DNA of 64,000 nt. It comes from Arcanobacterium pinnipediorum (lineage in GTDB: Bacteria > Actinomycetota > Actinomycetes > Actinomycetales > Actinomycetaceae). The notes beneath the pieces were generated by a model that was not told the origin of the DNA, searched no databases, and saw nothing but the letters and a program-made list of their open reading frames with translations. Positions 45,292-53,140 of the stretch are shown in pieces (the stretch's first letter is position 1; every line of letters starts with the position of its first letter). The stretch is taken from positions 1,364,001-1,428,000 of the forward strand of contig NZ_CP099547.1 of assembly GCF_023973165.1 (NCBI RefSeq), in the 5' to 3' direction. A program made the translations under genes and the position numbers.

Positions 45292-47583
45292 ATGTTGGAC
45301 ATGTCTAAGCCACTGAGTGAAACTGAGCGTGCCGAACGACCAAAAATTGGCGTCCTCACCTCTGGCGGTGACGCTCAAGGCATGAACGCCGTCGTTCGCG
45401 CCGTCGTTCGAACTGCCCTCCACGCGGGAGCAATTCCGTTTGCCCTCCACGAAGGCTGGAAGGGAGCAATCGAAGGTGGCGACCTGATCCAAGAACTGTC
45501 GTGGTCCTCGGTATCTAATATTTTATCCAAAGGCGGCACCGCGATCGGAACCGCGCGCTCGGCAGAGTTCCGGGAACGCTCCGGGCTAAAAAAGGTCGTG
45601 CACAACCTCGTCGAGCGCGGGATCGACCGTCTCATCGCCGTCGGCGGAGATGGAACCTTGACCGGTGCAGACGAACTGCGGGAAATGTGGCCAGAGTTGC
45701 TTGAAGAACTCGTCGCCGAAGGAAGCGTTAGTCCCGAAGCTGGCGAACGCCATAAGCATCTGCGTATCGCCGGCGTCGTCGGATCAATCGATAACGACCT
45801 CGTGGGAACCGATATGACCATCGGAACTGATTCAGCCCTCCATCGCATTATCGAAGCTATCGACGCTATCGCAGCAACCGCAGCCTCACATCAACGCACA
45901 TTCATTATTGAAGTCATGGGCCGAGCATGTGGCTATTTAGCCCTCATGTCTGCTATTGCTGGCGGCTGTGACTATGTGTTTATTCCTGAGCTTCCGCCAG
46001 AAGATGGCTGGGAAGAAGAAATGACGAATAAGCTGCGTACCGGCCGCGAGCGCGGCAGACGCGATTCGCTGATTATTCTCGCCGAAGGAGCCTTAGATCG
46101 AGCAGGAAATCCAATCACAGCAACTCAAGTAGCGGATGTTATTCGCCAACGTTTGGGTGAAGATGCACGCATTACCTCTCTCGGTCACGTCCAACGCGGC
46201 GGCCAACCAACCGCATACGATCGCTGGATGCCAACGCTCTTGGGCTACACCGCAGCACTGGATATGGTCAATGCCGGACCTGAAACCCAACCCACAATTA
46301 TTGGTACCCAACGCAACCGGATTGTACGTATGCCGATGATGGAAGCGGTGGCCAATACTCGAAAAGTCAAGGCTTACTTGAAAGAGGGGAACTGGGAGGC
46401 CGCCATTGATTCACGCGGTGCTGGTTTCCGCGAAATGATCAATATTTTCGAAGCCATTTCTTCTCCTGCAGCAAAGACTCATTCTGAGCAGTCTGGGGCT
46501 GCACGAGTTGGCATTATTCATGCCGGTGGGTTGGCTCCCGGGATGAATCCGGCGGCGCGCGCGGCAGTAAAGCTCGGTATTGATCGTGGCTATACTATGG
46601 TCGGCATTGAAGGTGGCTTCCCGGGCTTACTTGAAGGTAAAACCCGAGTTTTAGAGTGGGGCGATGTGGAAGGCTGGGCAGAAGACGGCGGTGCCGAACT
46701 TGGTACTCGGCGCACAATCCCTTCCGTCGACCAATACTATGCGCTGTCTCGTGCTATCGAAAATGCGGAGCTGGATGCACTGATCGTCATTGGTGGCTTC
46801 AAGGGCTATAAGATGGCATTCGATATGATCCAGTCTAAGGATCGTTACCCGGGCTTCAATATTCCTATCGTGTGCGTCCCGGCGTCGATTGATAACAATT
46901 TGCCTGGCTCAGAACATTCGATTGGCGCAGATACTGCGTTGAATACAAATGTGGAAATACTCGATAAGATTCGCACCTCGGCTTCTGCCTCGCAGCGTTG
47001 TTTCGTTGCTGAAACGATGGGTCGAAAGACTGGCTATCTGGCGCTATTTTCCGCCCTATCTTCTGGCGCCGAGCAAGTGTATCTAGCCGAAACTGGTATC
47101 ACATTGCCACAGCTTGCTCAAGATACCCAGCGCATGGTCAATGCTTTTAAACAAGGTCGGCACTTGTATCTGGTGGTTCGCAACGAGGATGCTTCATCGT
47201 ATTACACAACCGATTTCTTAAGCCGTATCTTTGAAGAAGAAGGGCACAACCTGTTCGATGTGCGCACCTCGGTTATCGGACATGCGCAACAAGGCGGTAA
47301 TCCTTCTCCGTTCGATCGTACGATGGCGGCACGTATCGTCAATACGGCAATCAACATTCTCGACGGCGAACTGCGTGCACAAACAAAAACGGCTCGCTCC
47401 TTCCATGTTGGCATGGTCAATGGCGTGCTTGAAGCAATGCCACTTACTCATATCGATGACATGATGGATATGGATGCACGCACTCAGATTGATCCGTGGT
47501 GGTTGCCGCTAAAGCATGTGGTTTATGTTGTTTCAGATCCAACGTATTCTGGACCGCTAGAAGATCTCGCAATCGTTTCATAA
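45292..47583 (+). CDS. pfkA: Tandem-domain 6-phosphofructokinase
   Basis: A 763-aa protein made of two PFK domains, like eukaryotic ATP-PFK, where most bacteria have one (~320 aa). The N-half (~17-390) is intact: GVLTSGGDAQGMNAVVR, AVGGDGTLTGA (~118-126), and GSIDNDLVGTD (catalytic Asp ~167). The C-half (~400-763) starts GIIHAGGLAPGMNPAAR but has GGFKGYK where GGDGT is expected, and SIDNNLPG where Asp169 becomes Asn, so it is probably regulatory. It phosphorylates fructose 6-phosphate in glycolysis. AAGGAG precedes the ATG. A single-gene unit closed by a hairpin. Confidence 0.92.
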   Translation: MLDMSKPLSETERAERPKIGVLTSGGDAQGMNAVVRAVVRTALHAGAIPFALHEGWKGAIEGGDLIQELSWSSVSNILSKGGTAIGTARSAEFRERSGLKKVVHNLVERGIDRLIAVGGDGTLTGADELREMWPELLEELVAEGSVSPEAGERHKHLRIAGVVGSIDNDLVGTDMTIGTDSALHRIIEAIDAIAATAASHQRTFIIEVMGRACGYLALMSAIAGGCDYVFIPELPPEDGWEEEMTNKLRTGRERGRRDSLIILAEGALDRAGNPITATQVADVIRQRLGEDARITSLGHVQRGGQPTAYDRWMPTLLGYTAALDMVNAGPETQPTIIGTQRNRIVRMPMMEAVANTRKVKAYLKEGNWEAAIDSRGAGFREMINIFEAISSPAAKTHSEQSGAARVGIIHAGGLAPGMNPAARAAVKLGIDRGYTMVGIEGGFPGLLEGKTRVLEWGDVEGWAEDGGAELGTRRTIPSVDQYYALSRAIENAELDALIVIGGFKGYKMAFDMIQSKDRYPGFNIPIVCVPASIDNNLPGSEHSIGADTALNTNVEILDKIRTSASASQRCFVAETMGRKTGYLALFSALSSGAEQVYLAETGITLPQLAQDTQRMVNAFKQGRHLYLVVRNEDASSYYTTDFLSRIFEEEGHNLFDVRTSVIGHAQQGGNPSPFDRTMAARIVNTAINILDGELRAQTKTARSFHVGMVNGVLEAMPLTHIDDMMDMDARTQIDPWWLPLKHVVYVVSDPTYSGPLEDLAIVS

Positions 47584-47615
47584 AATCTGATCGGTGTGAT
47601 TCATGCCGATAAAAT

Positions 47616-47654
47616 ACTTGGCCCGGATGGCGATGTGCGCCTTCCGGGCCAAGT
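47616..47654. terminator. Terminator between pfkA and the DUF3017 gene
   Basis: Arms ACTTGGCCCGGA (47616-47627) and its complement (47643-47654), extended inward by GGCG/CGCC after one mismatch, with a 5-base loop. It lies between two convergent stops (47583 and 47671), so it probably works in both directions. Confidence 0.85.
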
Positions 47655-47670
47655 GTATAGCGATAAGCAT

Positions 47671-47943
47671 TTAGACCACAGCTAGCGTATCTCCCCAATT
47701 AGCAAAGTAGCCTAAGACCATGGCCAGCCCTAGGAGAGTAAGAACATCAAACCAGCGCGAACGCACTTGGGGAACCATCCCCGCAGGTAGGATCAGCCGG
47801 GCAAGAGCTAAACCGATGAGGCTGCCAGCAAAGGTGTACATCGCTGGCTGGACTCCCCATGTGAACGAAAGCAGGATCACTACTCCTATCCAGGCAAGAA
47901 GGATGCCGAAGAAGAATATCGAGGGGACGCGATGTTCAGTCAT
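47671..47943 (-). CDS. DUF3017 family small membrane protein
   Basis: A 90-aa actinobacterial membrane protein (DUF3017), function unknown. Three hydrophobic helices: ~8-27 (IFFFGILLAWIGVVILLSFT), ~33-52 and ~66-86, with the family pattern SLIGLALARLILPAG between. Its start overlaps the end of the DUF6350 gene by 8 bases, so they are co-translated. In Streptomyces and others this gene lies between folD and mdh; here it has moved next to DUF6350. Confidence 0.85.
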   Translation of the reverse strand: MTEHRVPSIFFFGILLAWIGVVILLSFTWGVQPAMYTFAGSLIGLALARLILPAGMVPQVRSRWFDVLTLLGLAMVLGYFANWGDTLAVV

Positions 47944-49297
47944 TATGTGCCTCTTTCGTACTTAACTGGGTGGGAGCAGGATCGGGCATGTCAGAAGCAG
48001 AATCGGGCGCGCCAGGAGTAGGATCGGGCGCGCCAGGAGTAGGATCGGGCGCGCCAGGAGTGCCATCTGCAGATGCACGGCTAGTTTCATGTGATGGCAA
48101 AACATCGTTGAGTTGATCTGCTGGGTGGGTGCTAGCCTCTTTGTTTTCCGCTGATGGAACGAGGTCACGGCCCAGCGCAACGCGCATGCGACGCACAACC
48201 ACTGGATGGATCAGGAATAAACCTGTTATCACTGGGATCCCGATAACCACGATGGTGAATCCAGCAGTCAGTGCCGGCACCGGGCCGGTGGTTGCCATTC
48301 GTCCTGGGCCAAGAGCACCGGAGGCGATAAAGGAGATGATTGAGACGCCCAGAGCACATACGGCCAGCGCACTCGCGCTACGAATCATGTGGTCACGGAG
48401 CGCAATCTCGGTACGGAAAACATATCGTCCCAGCACAACGCCAAAGAGAAGCGAAACTACTATCACTGCCACGAATAGCCAGATCATCGACGTACCTGGC
48501 TGCGGTAGTGCCCCGAAAACCGGGATAGCGGGCAACGGGCCGGCGTCAACCCCGAGTGTAGAAAAATTCGTGCCCGCACCAATAGCGAAGCCAGAACCGA
48601 TGAGCCAGGAATAAAACCAGACCGCAAGTGAGGGCAGGTAGAGTAATTGGAGTATCACTAGCCCGATACTGCCCATCACTCCGGTTCGATAATAGCTGTG
48701 GACGTCAGCGATTGTGGAAAAATGGGTAAGGAGCATGGCGATCGTCGTCGTACCAGCGAGAACGATCATTCCTATACCAAACCACCGAATATATGGCGCA
48801 GCCGCAGCGAGGTATCGCCACAACGGCACAGTGAAAAGCAACTTCTCGCGCCCACTCCACACGGCAGTCAAGCCCGCCAACAAAACCGAACCGATAATGG
48901 CGAACCACCAGTCTCCGGGCGCGCGGCCAACTAGTCCAAGAACGATCACGACTGCCGGCCAGCTCAGCGCGCCAGCAAGAGCCTCAAGCCAGGTCGAGAT
49001 CTCTCGGCTACGCCATGTTTGATATGAGGCGTAGACGACGAGAGTAGTGAGCAAAGTTGGCATGAGCGTCACCGGAGTTTCGCCGATGGTGACTGAACCG
49101 CCAAACACGCTCGTCCACCAGCCGGTAGCGAAGAAGGCTGCGTCTTGCCAAACGATATCTCCGAGCATTTGTGCCGAGGCGTTTAGCGTATAAAACACCA
49201 TGACGAGGAGAAAGAGCCCGAACCATGCGAAAAATGGTGCGGCAATTCCTCCGCGGAAGATGTACCAGTATCTCGAAAGATCAATGTGCGTATTCAT
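47936..49297 (-). CDS. DUF6350 family polytopic membrane protein
   Basis: A 453-aa membrane protein of the DUF6350 family (function unknown, in actinobacteria usually between sucCD and purN). About ten hydrophobic spans lie between residues 12 and 370; LARYVFRTEIAL-like loops separate them. The last ~80 residues are hydrophilic and include three tandem copies of a 7-residue unit, GAPDPTP, encoded by the 21-bp repeats at 48002-48061. The C-terminus overlaps the DUF3017 start by 8 bases. Confidence 0.82.
   Translation of the reverse strand: MNTHIDLSRYWYIFRGGIAAPFFAWFGLFLLVMVFYTLNASAQMLGDIVWQDAAFFATGWWTSVFGGSVTIGETPVTLMPTLLTTLVVYASYQTWRSREISTWLEALAGALSWPAVVIVLGLVGRAPGDWWFAIIGSVLLAGLTAVWSGREKLLFTVPLWRYLAAAAPYIRWFGIGMIVLAGTTTIAMLLTHFSTIADVHSYYRTGVMGSIGLVILQLLYLPSLAVWFYSWLIGSGFAIGAGTNFSTLGVDAGPLPAIPVFGALPQPGTSMIWLFVAVIVVSLLFGVVLGRYVFRTEIALRDHMIRSASALAVCALGVSIISFIASGALGPGRMATTGPVPALTAGFTIVVIGIPVITGLFLIHPVVVRRMRVALGRDLVPSAENKEASTHPADQLNDVLPSHETSRASADGTPGAPDPTPGAPDPTPGAPDSASDMPDPAPTQLSTKEAHND
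48002..48061. repeat. 21-bp tandem repeat inside the DUF6350 gene
   Basis: Two full copies (48002-48022, 48023-48043) and a partial third (48044-48061) of a 21-bp unit beginning ATCGGGCGCGCC. The unit is a multiple of three and encodes GAPDPTP in the cytoplasmic tail, so copy number can change without breaking the frame. Confidence 0.9.
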
Positions 49298-49355
49298 TAC
49301 TTCTCATCGTCGCGCGTATTGGGACCAAACGCACGGTAATATCTCGGTGTGTTGC

Positions 49356-50621
49356 TTACGAATTTATGCTGTAGTTGCGGAACGTAGGTGAAAAGACGGC
49401 AAAGATCAGTGCTGCGATGATGACGGCTAGACCGCCAGCCCACACCGTCGTCGCCGCCCCCAGTGACTGGGCAACGAGTCCGTGGAAGACGTCGGCTAGG
49501 CGTGGCCCACCAGCAACGACGACGATGAATACACCTTGTAGCCGCCCACGCACCCGGTCATCAGCGCCAACGAGCAAAATTCCTTGACGGAAAGCCGACG
49601 AAGCCATGTCCGCTATTCCGCCGATCGCCAAGGAGATACAAGCCAGAAGAAGCATCGTAGCCGAGGCCCCCTGCGCCGCGCTGCTAGCCAGCCCGAGTCC
49701 AGTGATGGCAATCCCCCACACAAGCACCGCACCAATAACTGCCTGACCATATTTTTTCACTCGACTAATCCAGCCCGAGAAAAGCCCGCCAAGGAGTACC
49801 CCTACCGGCATCGCGGCGAAGAGGAAGGCAAACTCATAGCCTCCTTGGGCTGGGCCACCGAAGTTGATATGCGCAATCTCAGGAAAGAGCGCGCGTGGCA
49901 TACCGAAAATCATTGCGATAAGGTCGATCACGAAACTGCCCAAAATGATGGGGTGGCGGGCAAGATACTGCAGCCCGTCGATCACAGAGCGCAACCCTGG
50001 TGAACCTTGCGGCTTATCGACTGCAAGCGCCGGAAGCCGGTAAACCGCGTAATAGGTAGCTAGCAAGGTTACTGCATCGATGGCATACAAATAGCTGTAT
50101 CCCAGTAGCGGTATAAGCGCTCCGGCGATAAGCGGTCCGGCAATCGCCCCGCCAGCGAAAACAGTCATATTGAGTGCGGAGGCAGCTGGAATATGTTCTG
50201 CTGGAACGATTTTGGGCAAAATTGCGGTTCGTGCCGGCTGATTGAGTGCGAAACAAGCTTGTTGGACGGAGAAAATAGTGAGCAGTAACCAGACGTTGTC
50301 CAGCGCTAAAGCTGCCTGAATCCAAAACAGGAGCGAGGTCAAAATCAAGCCGCTTGTGGTATAGGTTAGGAGTTTACGCCGGTCCATGTGGTCAGCTAAA
50401 GTGCCACCCCACAACCCGAAAATAATCAATGGCACAAGCCCGAAAATACCGGTCAGGCCAACCATTGCTGAGGATTTCGTCAGATCATAGATCTGTGCCG
50501 GGACCGCAACCACGGTGAGCTGGGCGCCGATAATGGTGATGATGTTAGCTATCCACAATCGGCGAAAGTGTGGACTTTGCAGCGGGCGAGTATCGGCAAA
50601 GTATTTGCGTAGACGAGCCAA
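49356..50621 (-). CDS. MFS transporter (EntS-like exporter type)
   Basis: A 12-span major facilitator, 421 aa from the TTG at 50621, where AAGGA lies 7 bases upstream and the length matches the family. A longer frame opens at 50777, but that start would sit 9 bases from the sucCD terminator with no room for a promoter. Features: FRRLWIANIITIIGAQLTVV (helix 1), the loop GGTLADHMDRRKLL between helices 2 and 3, and GVLLGGLFSGWISR in the second half. Related proteins export siderophores or drugs; the substrate here is unknown. It lies between sucD and DUF6350, an insertion relative to other actinobacteria. Confidence 0.85.
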   Translation of the reverse strand: MARLRKYFADTRPLQSPHFRRLWIANIITIIGAQLTVVAVPAQIYDLTKSSAMVGLTGIFGLVPLIIFGLWGGTLADHMDRRKLLTYTTSGLILTSLLFWIQAALALDNVWLLLTIFSVQQACFALNQPARTAILPKIVPAEHIPAASALNMTVFAGGAIAGPLIAGALIPLLGYSYLYAIDAVTLLATYYAVYRLPALAVDKPQGSPGLRSVIDGLQYLARHPIILGSFVIDLIAMIFGMPRALFPEIAHINFGGPAQGGYEFAFLFAAMPVGVLLGGLFSGWISRVKKYGQAVIGAVLVWGIAITGLGLASSAAQGASATMLLLACISLAIGGIADMASSAFRQGILLVGADDRVRGRLQGVFIVVVAGGPRLADVFHGLVAQSLGAATTVWAGGLAVIIAALIFAVFSPTFRNYSINS

Positions 50622-50703
50622 CAGTGTTCCTTCCGGCAATCGTGTGGGTGCTAGATCTGCGTGTGCGATCGGCGTGCGAGATCTTTGTGTGAGCTTCCCG
50701 AGC

Positions 50704-50748
50704 TTGCGCATACGATCTGCACGGCCTTGCACATTTGATCTGCGCAAG
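50704..50748. repeat. Imperfect 23-bp direct repeats upstream of the MFS gene
   Basis: Two copies beginning TTGCGCATACGATCTGC (50704) and TTGCACATTTGATCTGC (50727), identical at about 15 of 21 positions. Further GATCTGC and GTGCGA elements lie at 50654-50695. All fall between the sucCD terminator and the preferred MFS start, so they may be operators of an unseen regulator. Confidence 0.45.
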
Positions 50749-50785
50749 TTCCTCAACGCTATCTGATTTTCGAACACTTAGACAA

Positions 50786-50823
50786 CTGTGGATCCGAAGT
50801 GTGGTATGACTTCGGATCCACAG
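50786..50823. terminator. Terminator downstream of sucCD
   Basis: Perfect 15-bp arms CTGTGGATCCGAAGT (50786-50800) and its complement (50809-50823) around an 8-base loop, 54 bases after the sucD stop on the minus strand. Confidence 0.85.
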
Positions 50824-50826
50824 CAT

Positions 50827-50861
50827 CTGACGTCTAGGATAAAGCTGACGTCTAGGATAAA
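50827..50861. repeat. 18-bp tandem duplication in the sucCD 3' region
   Basis: CTGACGTCTAGGATAAA occurs twice, at 50827-50843 and 50845-50861, one base apart. It lies between the sucD stop (50878) and the terminator. It is probably a recent short duplication with no evident function. Confidence 0.85.
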
Positions 50862-50877
50862 ACAGAAATTAAGGACG

Positions 50878-51804
50878 CTACTGCTTGCCGTGAAGAATCT
50901 CGCGAGCAATATTGGCTGCCTCGGTTGGGGTTTTGCCAACTCGTACGCCAACCGCTTCGAGCGCATCCTTCTTCGCCGCCGCAGTCCCAGCTGAGCCTGA
51001 GACGATTGCCCCCGCATGCCCCATCGTCTTTCCTTCCGGCGCAGTAAACCCGGCAACGTACCCGACAACCGGCTTAGTAACGTGGTCCTTAATGAAGGCT
51101 GCGGCGCGCTCTTCAGCATCACCACCGATCTCACCAATCATCACGATCAGCTCAGTTTCGGGATCGGCTTCGAAGGCTTTGAGTGCATCAATATGAGTGG
51201 TGCCAATAACCGGATCGCCGCCGATACCAATACAGGTGGTGAAACCGATATCGGCCAGTTCAAACATCATTTGATAGGTCAATGTTCCAGATTTTGATAC
51301 TAGCCCGATCTTTCCTGGACCAGTAATATCTGGCGGGGTAATACCAACGTTTGACTGACCGGGGGTAATAATACCTGGGCAGTTAGGCCCAATTAGGCGC
51401 ACGCCTTTTTCCTGTGCGTAGCTAACGAATTCAGCGCTGTCTTTTACCGGAACCCCTTCAGTAATAACAACGACGAGGTCAAGGCCAGCATCGACTGCTT
51501 CAACAACTGCTGCCTTGGTAAAAGCAGGCGGGACGAAAATAACTGAAACATTTGCTCCAGTTGCTTCTTTTGCTTGCGCCACTGTGCCATAGACGGGCAC
51601 TGAGACTGTTCCACCGGTACGTTGGGCTGCACCGATACCAATAGGTTCGACGTCGAAGTCAATACTGGTACCGGCTTTGCGCGGGTTGGTTCCAGCAACA
51701 ATCTGGGTGCCAGCTCCAAGCATGCGGCGAGTGTGTTTCTGGCCTTCGGATCCGGTCATACCTTGGACGATAACTTTGGAGTCTTTATTGAGGAAGATTG
51801 CCAT
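50878..51804 (-). CDS. sucD: Succinyl-CoA ligase, alpha subunit
   Basis: A 308-aa subunit of succinyl-CoA synthetase, which converts succinyl-CoA to succinate with substrate-level phosphorylation in the TCA cycle. The CoA-binding Rossmann region starts [16 protein letters not shown] near residue 14. [13 protein letters not shown] and the phospho-His loop [16 protein letters not shown] near 265-280 (active-site His) are intact. It follows sucC by 9 bp. Length a little above the typical 290 aa because of a C-terminal tail. Confidence 0.96.
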   Translation of the reverse strand: MAIFLNKDSKVIVQGMTGSEGQKHTRRMLGAGTQIVAGTNPRKAGTSIDFDVEPIGIGAAQRTGGTVSVPVYGTVAQAKEATGANVSVIFVPPAFTKAAVVEAVDAGLDLVVVITEGVPVKDSAEFVSYAQEKGVRLIGPNCPGIITPGQSNVGITPPDITGPGKIGLVSKSGTLTYQMMFELADIGFTTCIGIGGDPVIGTTHIDALKAFEADPETELIVMIGEIGGDAEERAAAFIKDHVTKPVVGYVAGFTAPEGKTMGHAGAIVSGSAGTAAAKKDALEAVGVRVGKTPTEAANIAREILHGKQ

Positions 51805-51813
51805 GATCGGGTC

Positions 51814-52986
51814 TCACTTTCTAGCGAGCTGGGCAGCTTGTGCGGCAGCTCCGTCCATTGTTTTTTCCAGCCTGACAAGGCGATGGTTGGCTTGGGCTAA
51901 GATTTGCCGCCCTTCGGCAACCTTGTTTCCGTCCAATCGCACCACAATTGGTTTATTCGCTGCGTCACCAAGGATATCTAGGGCTGCAACGATCCCCTTA
52001 GCAACTTCATCGCATGCAGTAATTCCGCCGAAAACATTAACGAAAACGGACTTCACATCTGGATCGTTGAGAATAACATCCAAACCGTTCGACATCACTT
52101 CGGCGTTTGCGCCACCGCCAATGTCGAGGAAGTTTGCTGGGCCGACGCCGAATTCTTCACCGGCGTAGGCGACGACGTCGAGTGTGGACATGACGAGTCC
52201 GGCACCGTTGCCGATGATGCCGACTTGCCCGCCGTCGAGTTTGACGTAGTTCAAGCCGAGGGACTTCGCGCGGGCTTCAAGTGGGTTCTCGGCGCGCTTA
52301 TCGACCAGTTCAGCGTGGTGGGGGTGGCGGAAGCGAGCGTTATCATCTAGGGAGACTTTGCCATCGAGTGCGATGATCTCTCCGTGCGGAGTTTTGACTA
52401 ACGGATTGACTTCAACGAGTGTGGCATCTTCTTCAGTGTAGGTATTCCAGAGTTTAATCAGAACTGACACTAGTGCATCGTGTTCTGCTGGATCGAATCC
52501 TGCCTGGGTTAGGATCTCACGCGCGACCTCTTCGGTGATGCCTTCGTTGGGATCGATCGAAACTTTCGCCAGTGCTTCGGGGCGTTCTGCAGCGAGCTGT
52601 TCAATATCGACTCCGCCTTCCTTGGAACACATAGCCAGGTATTGCCGCCGGGAGCGGTCTAGGAGAATGGAAAAGTAGTATTCTTCAGCTATATCTGAGC
52701 CGGCAGCAATAAGCACATGGTTTACAGTGTGGCCTTTGATATCCATACCTAAGATAGCTTCGGCTTTTTCGCGTGCTTGATCAACTGTACGAGCAAGTTT
52801 CACGCCACCGGCTTTGCCACGCCCACCGGTTTTGACTTGGGCTTTAACAACAACGAGATCGCTTGTTTGAAGGAGTTTTTGGGCTGCTTGTTCAGCTTCT
52901 TCTGGAGTGCTCGCCACTATGCCGGGCAAAACTGGCACATCGTGCGCAGCGAAGAGCTCTCGGGCTTGGTATTCGTAGAGATCCAC
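51814..52986 (-). CDS. sucC: Succinyl-CoA ligase, beta subunit
   Basis: A 390-aa ATP-grasp subunit that binds nucleotide and succinate. I start it at GTG 52986: GGAAGGA lies about 6 bases upstream and the family N-terminus (M)[18 protein letters not shown] begins exactly there. The frame from 53034 adds 16 unrelated residues. Motifs: [47 protein letters not shown] and [15 protein letters not shown]. It is first of the sucCD pair, with AT-rich DNA upstream that should hold the promoter. Confidence 0.96.
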   Translation of the reverse strand: MDLYEYQARELFAAHDVPVLPGIVASTPEEAEQAAQKLLQTSDLVVVKAQVKTGGRGKAGGVKLARTVDQAREKAEAILGMDIKGHTVNHVLIAAGSDIAEEYYFSILLDRSRRQYLAMCSKEGGVDIEQLAAERPEALAKVSIDPNEGITEEVAREILTQAGFDPAEHDALVSVLIKLWNTYTEEDATLVEVNPLVKTPHGEIIALDGKVSLDDNARFRHPHHAELVDKRAENPLEARAKSLGLNYVKLDGGQVGIIGNGAGLVMSTLDVVAYAGEEFGVGPANFLDIGGGANAEVMSNGLDVILNDPDVKSVFVNVFGGITACDEVAKGIVAALDILGDAANKPIVVRLDGNKVAEGRQILAQANHRLVRLEKTMDGAAAQAAQLARK

Positions 52987-53140
52987 GGACTGTCCTTCCG
53001 TTATGGTCATATCCTCGTGCCAATGTCTCAACATCGAGACATATATAGTAGCCTACCCGTTTTCCGAATTTTGTGGTAGCTATTTGGAAAGTTTTTCGGT
53101 GTGTTGCGAAAGTTTTTCTATGAACTAGCGCCCAGATCCA

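Noticed and set aside
48002-48061. Regular repeats considered as a CRISPR array
   Set aside because: The units are contiguous with no unique spacers and lie in frame inside a coding sequence.
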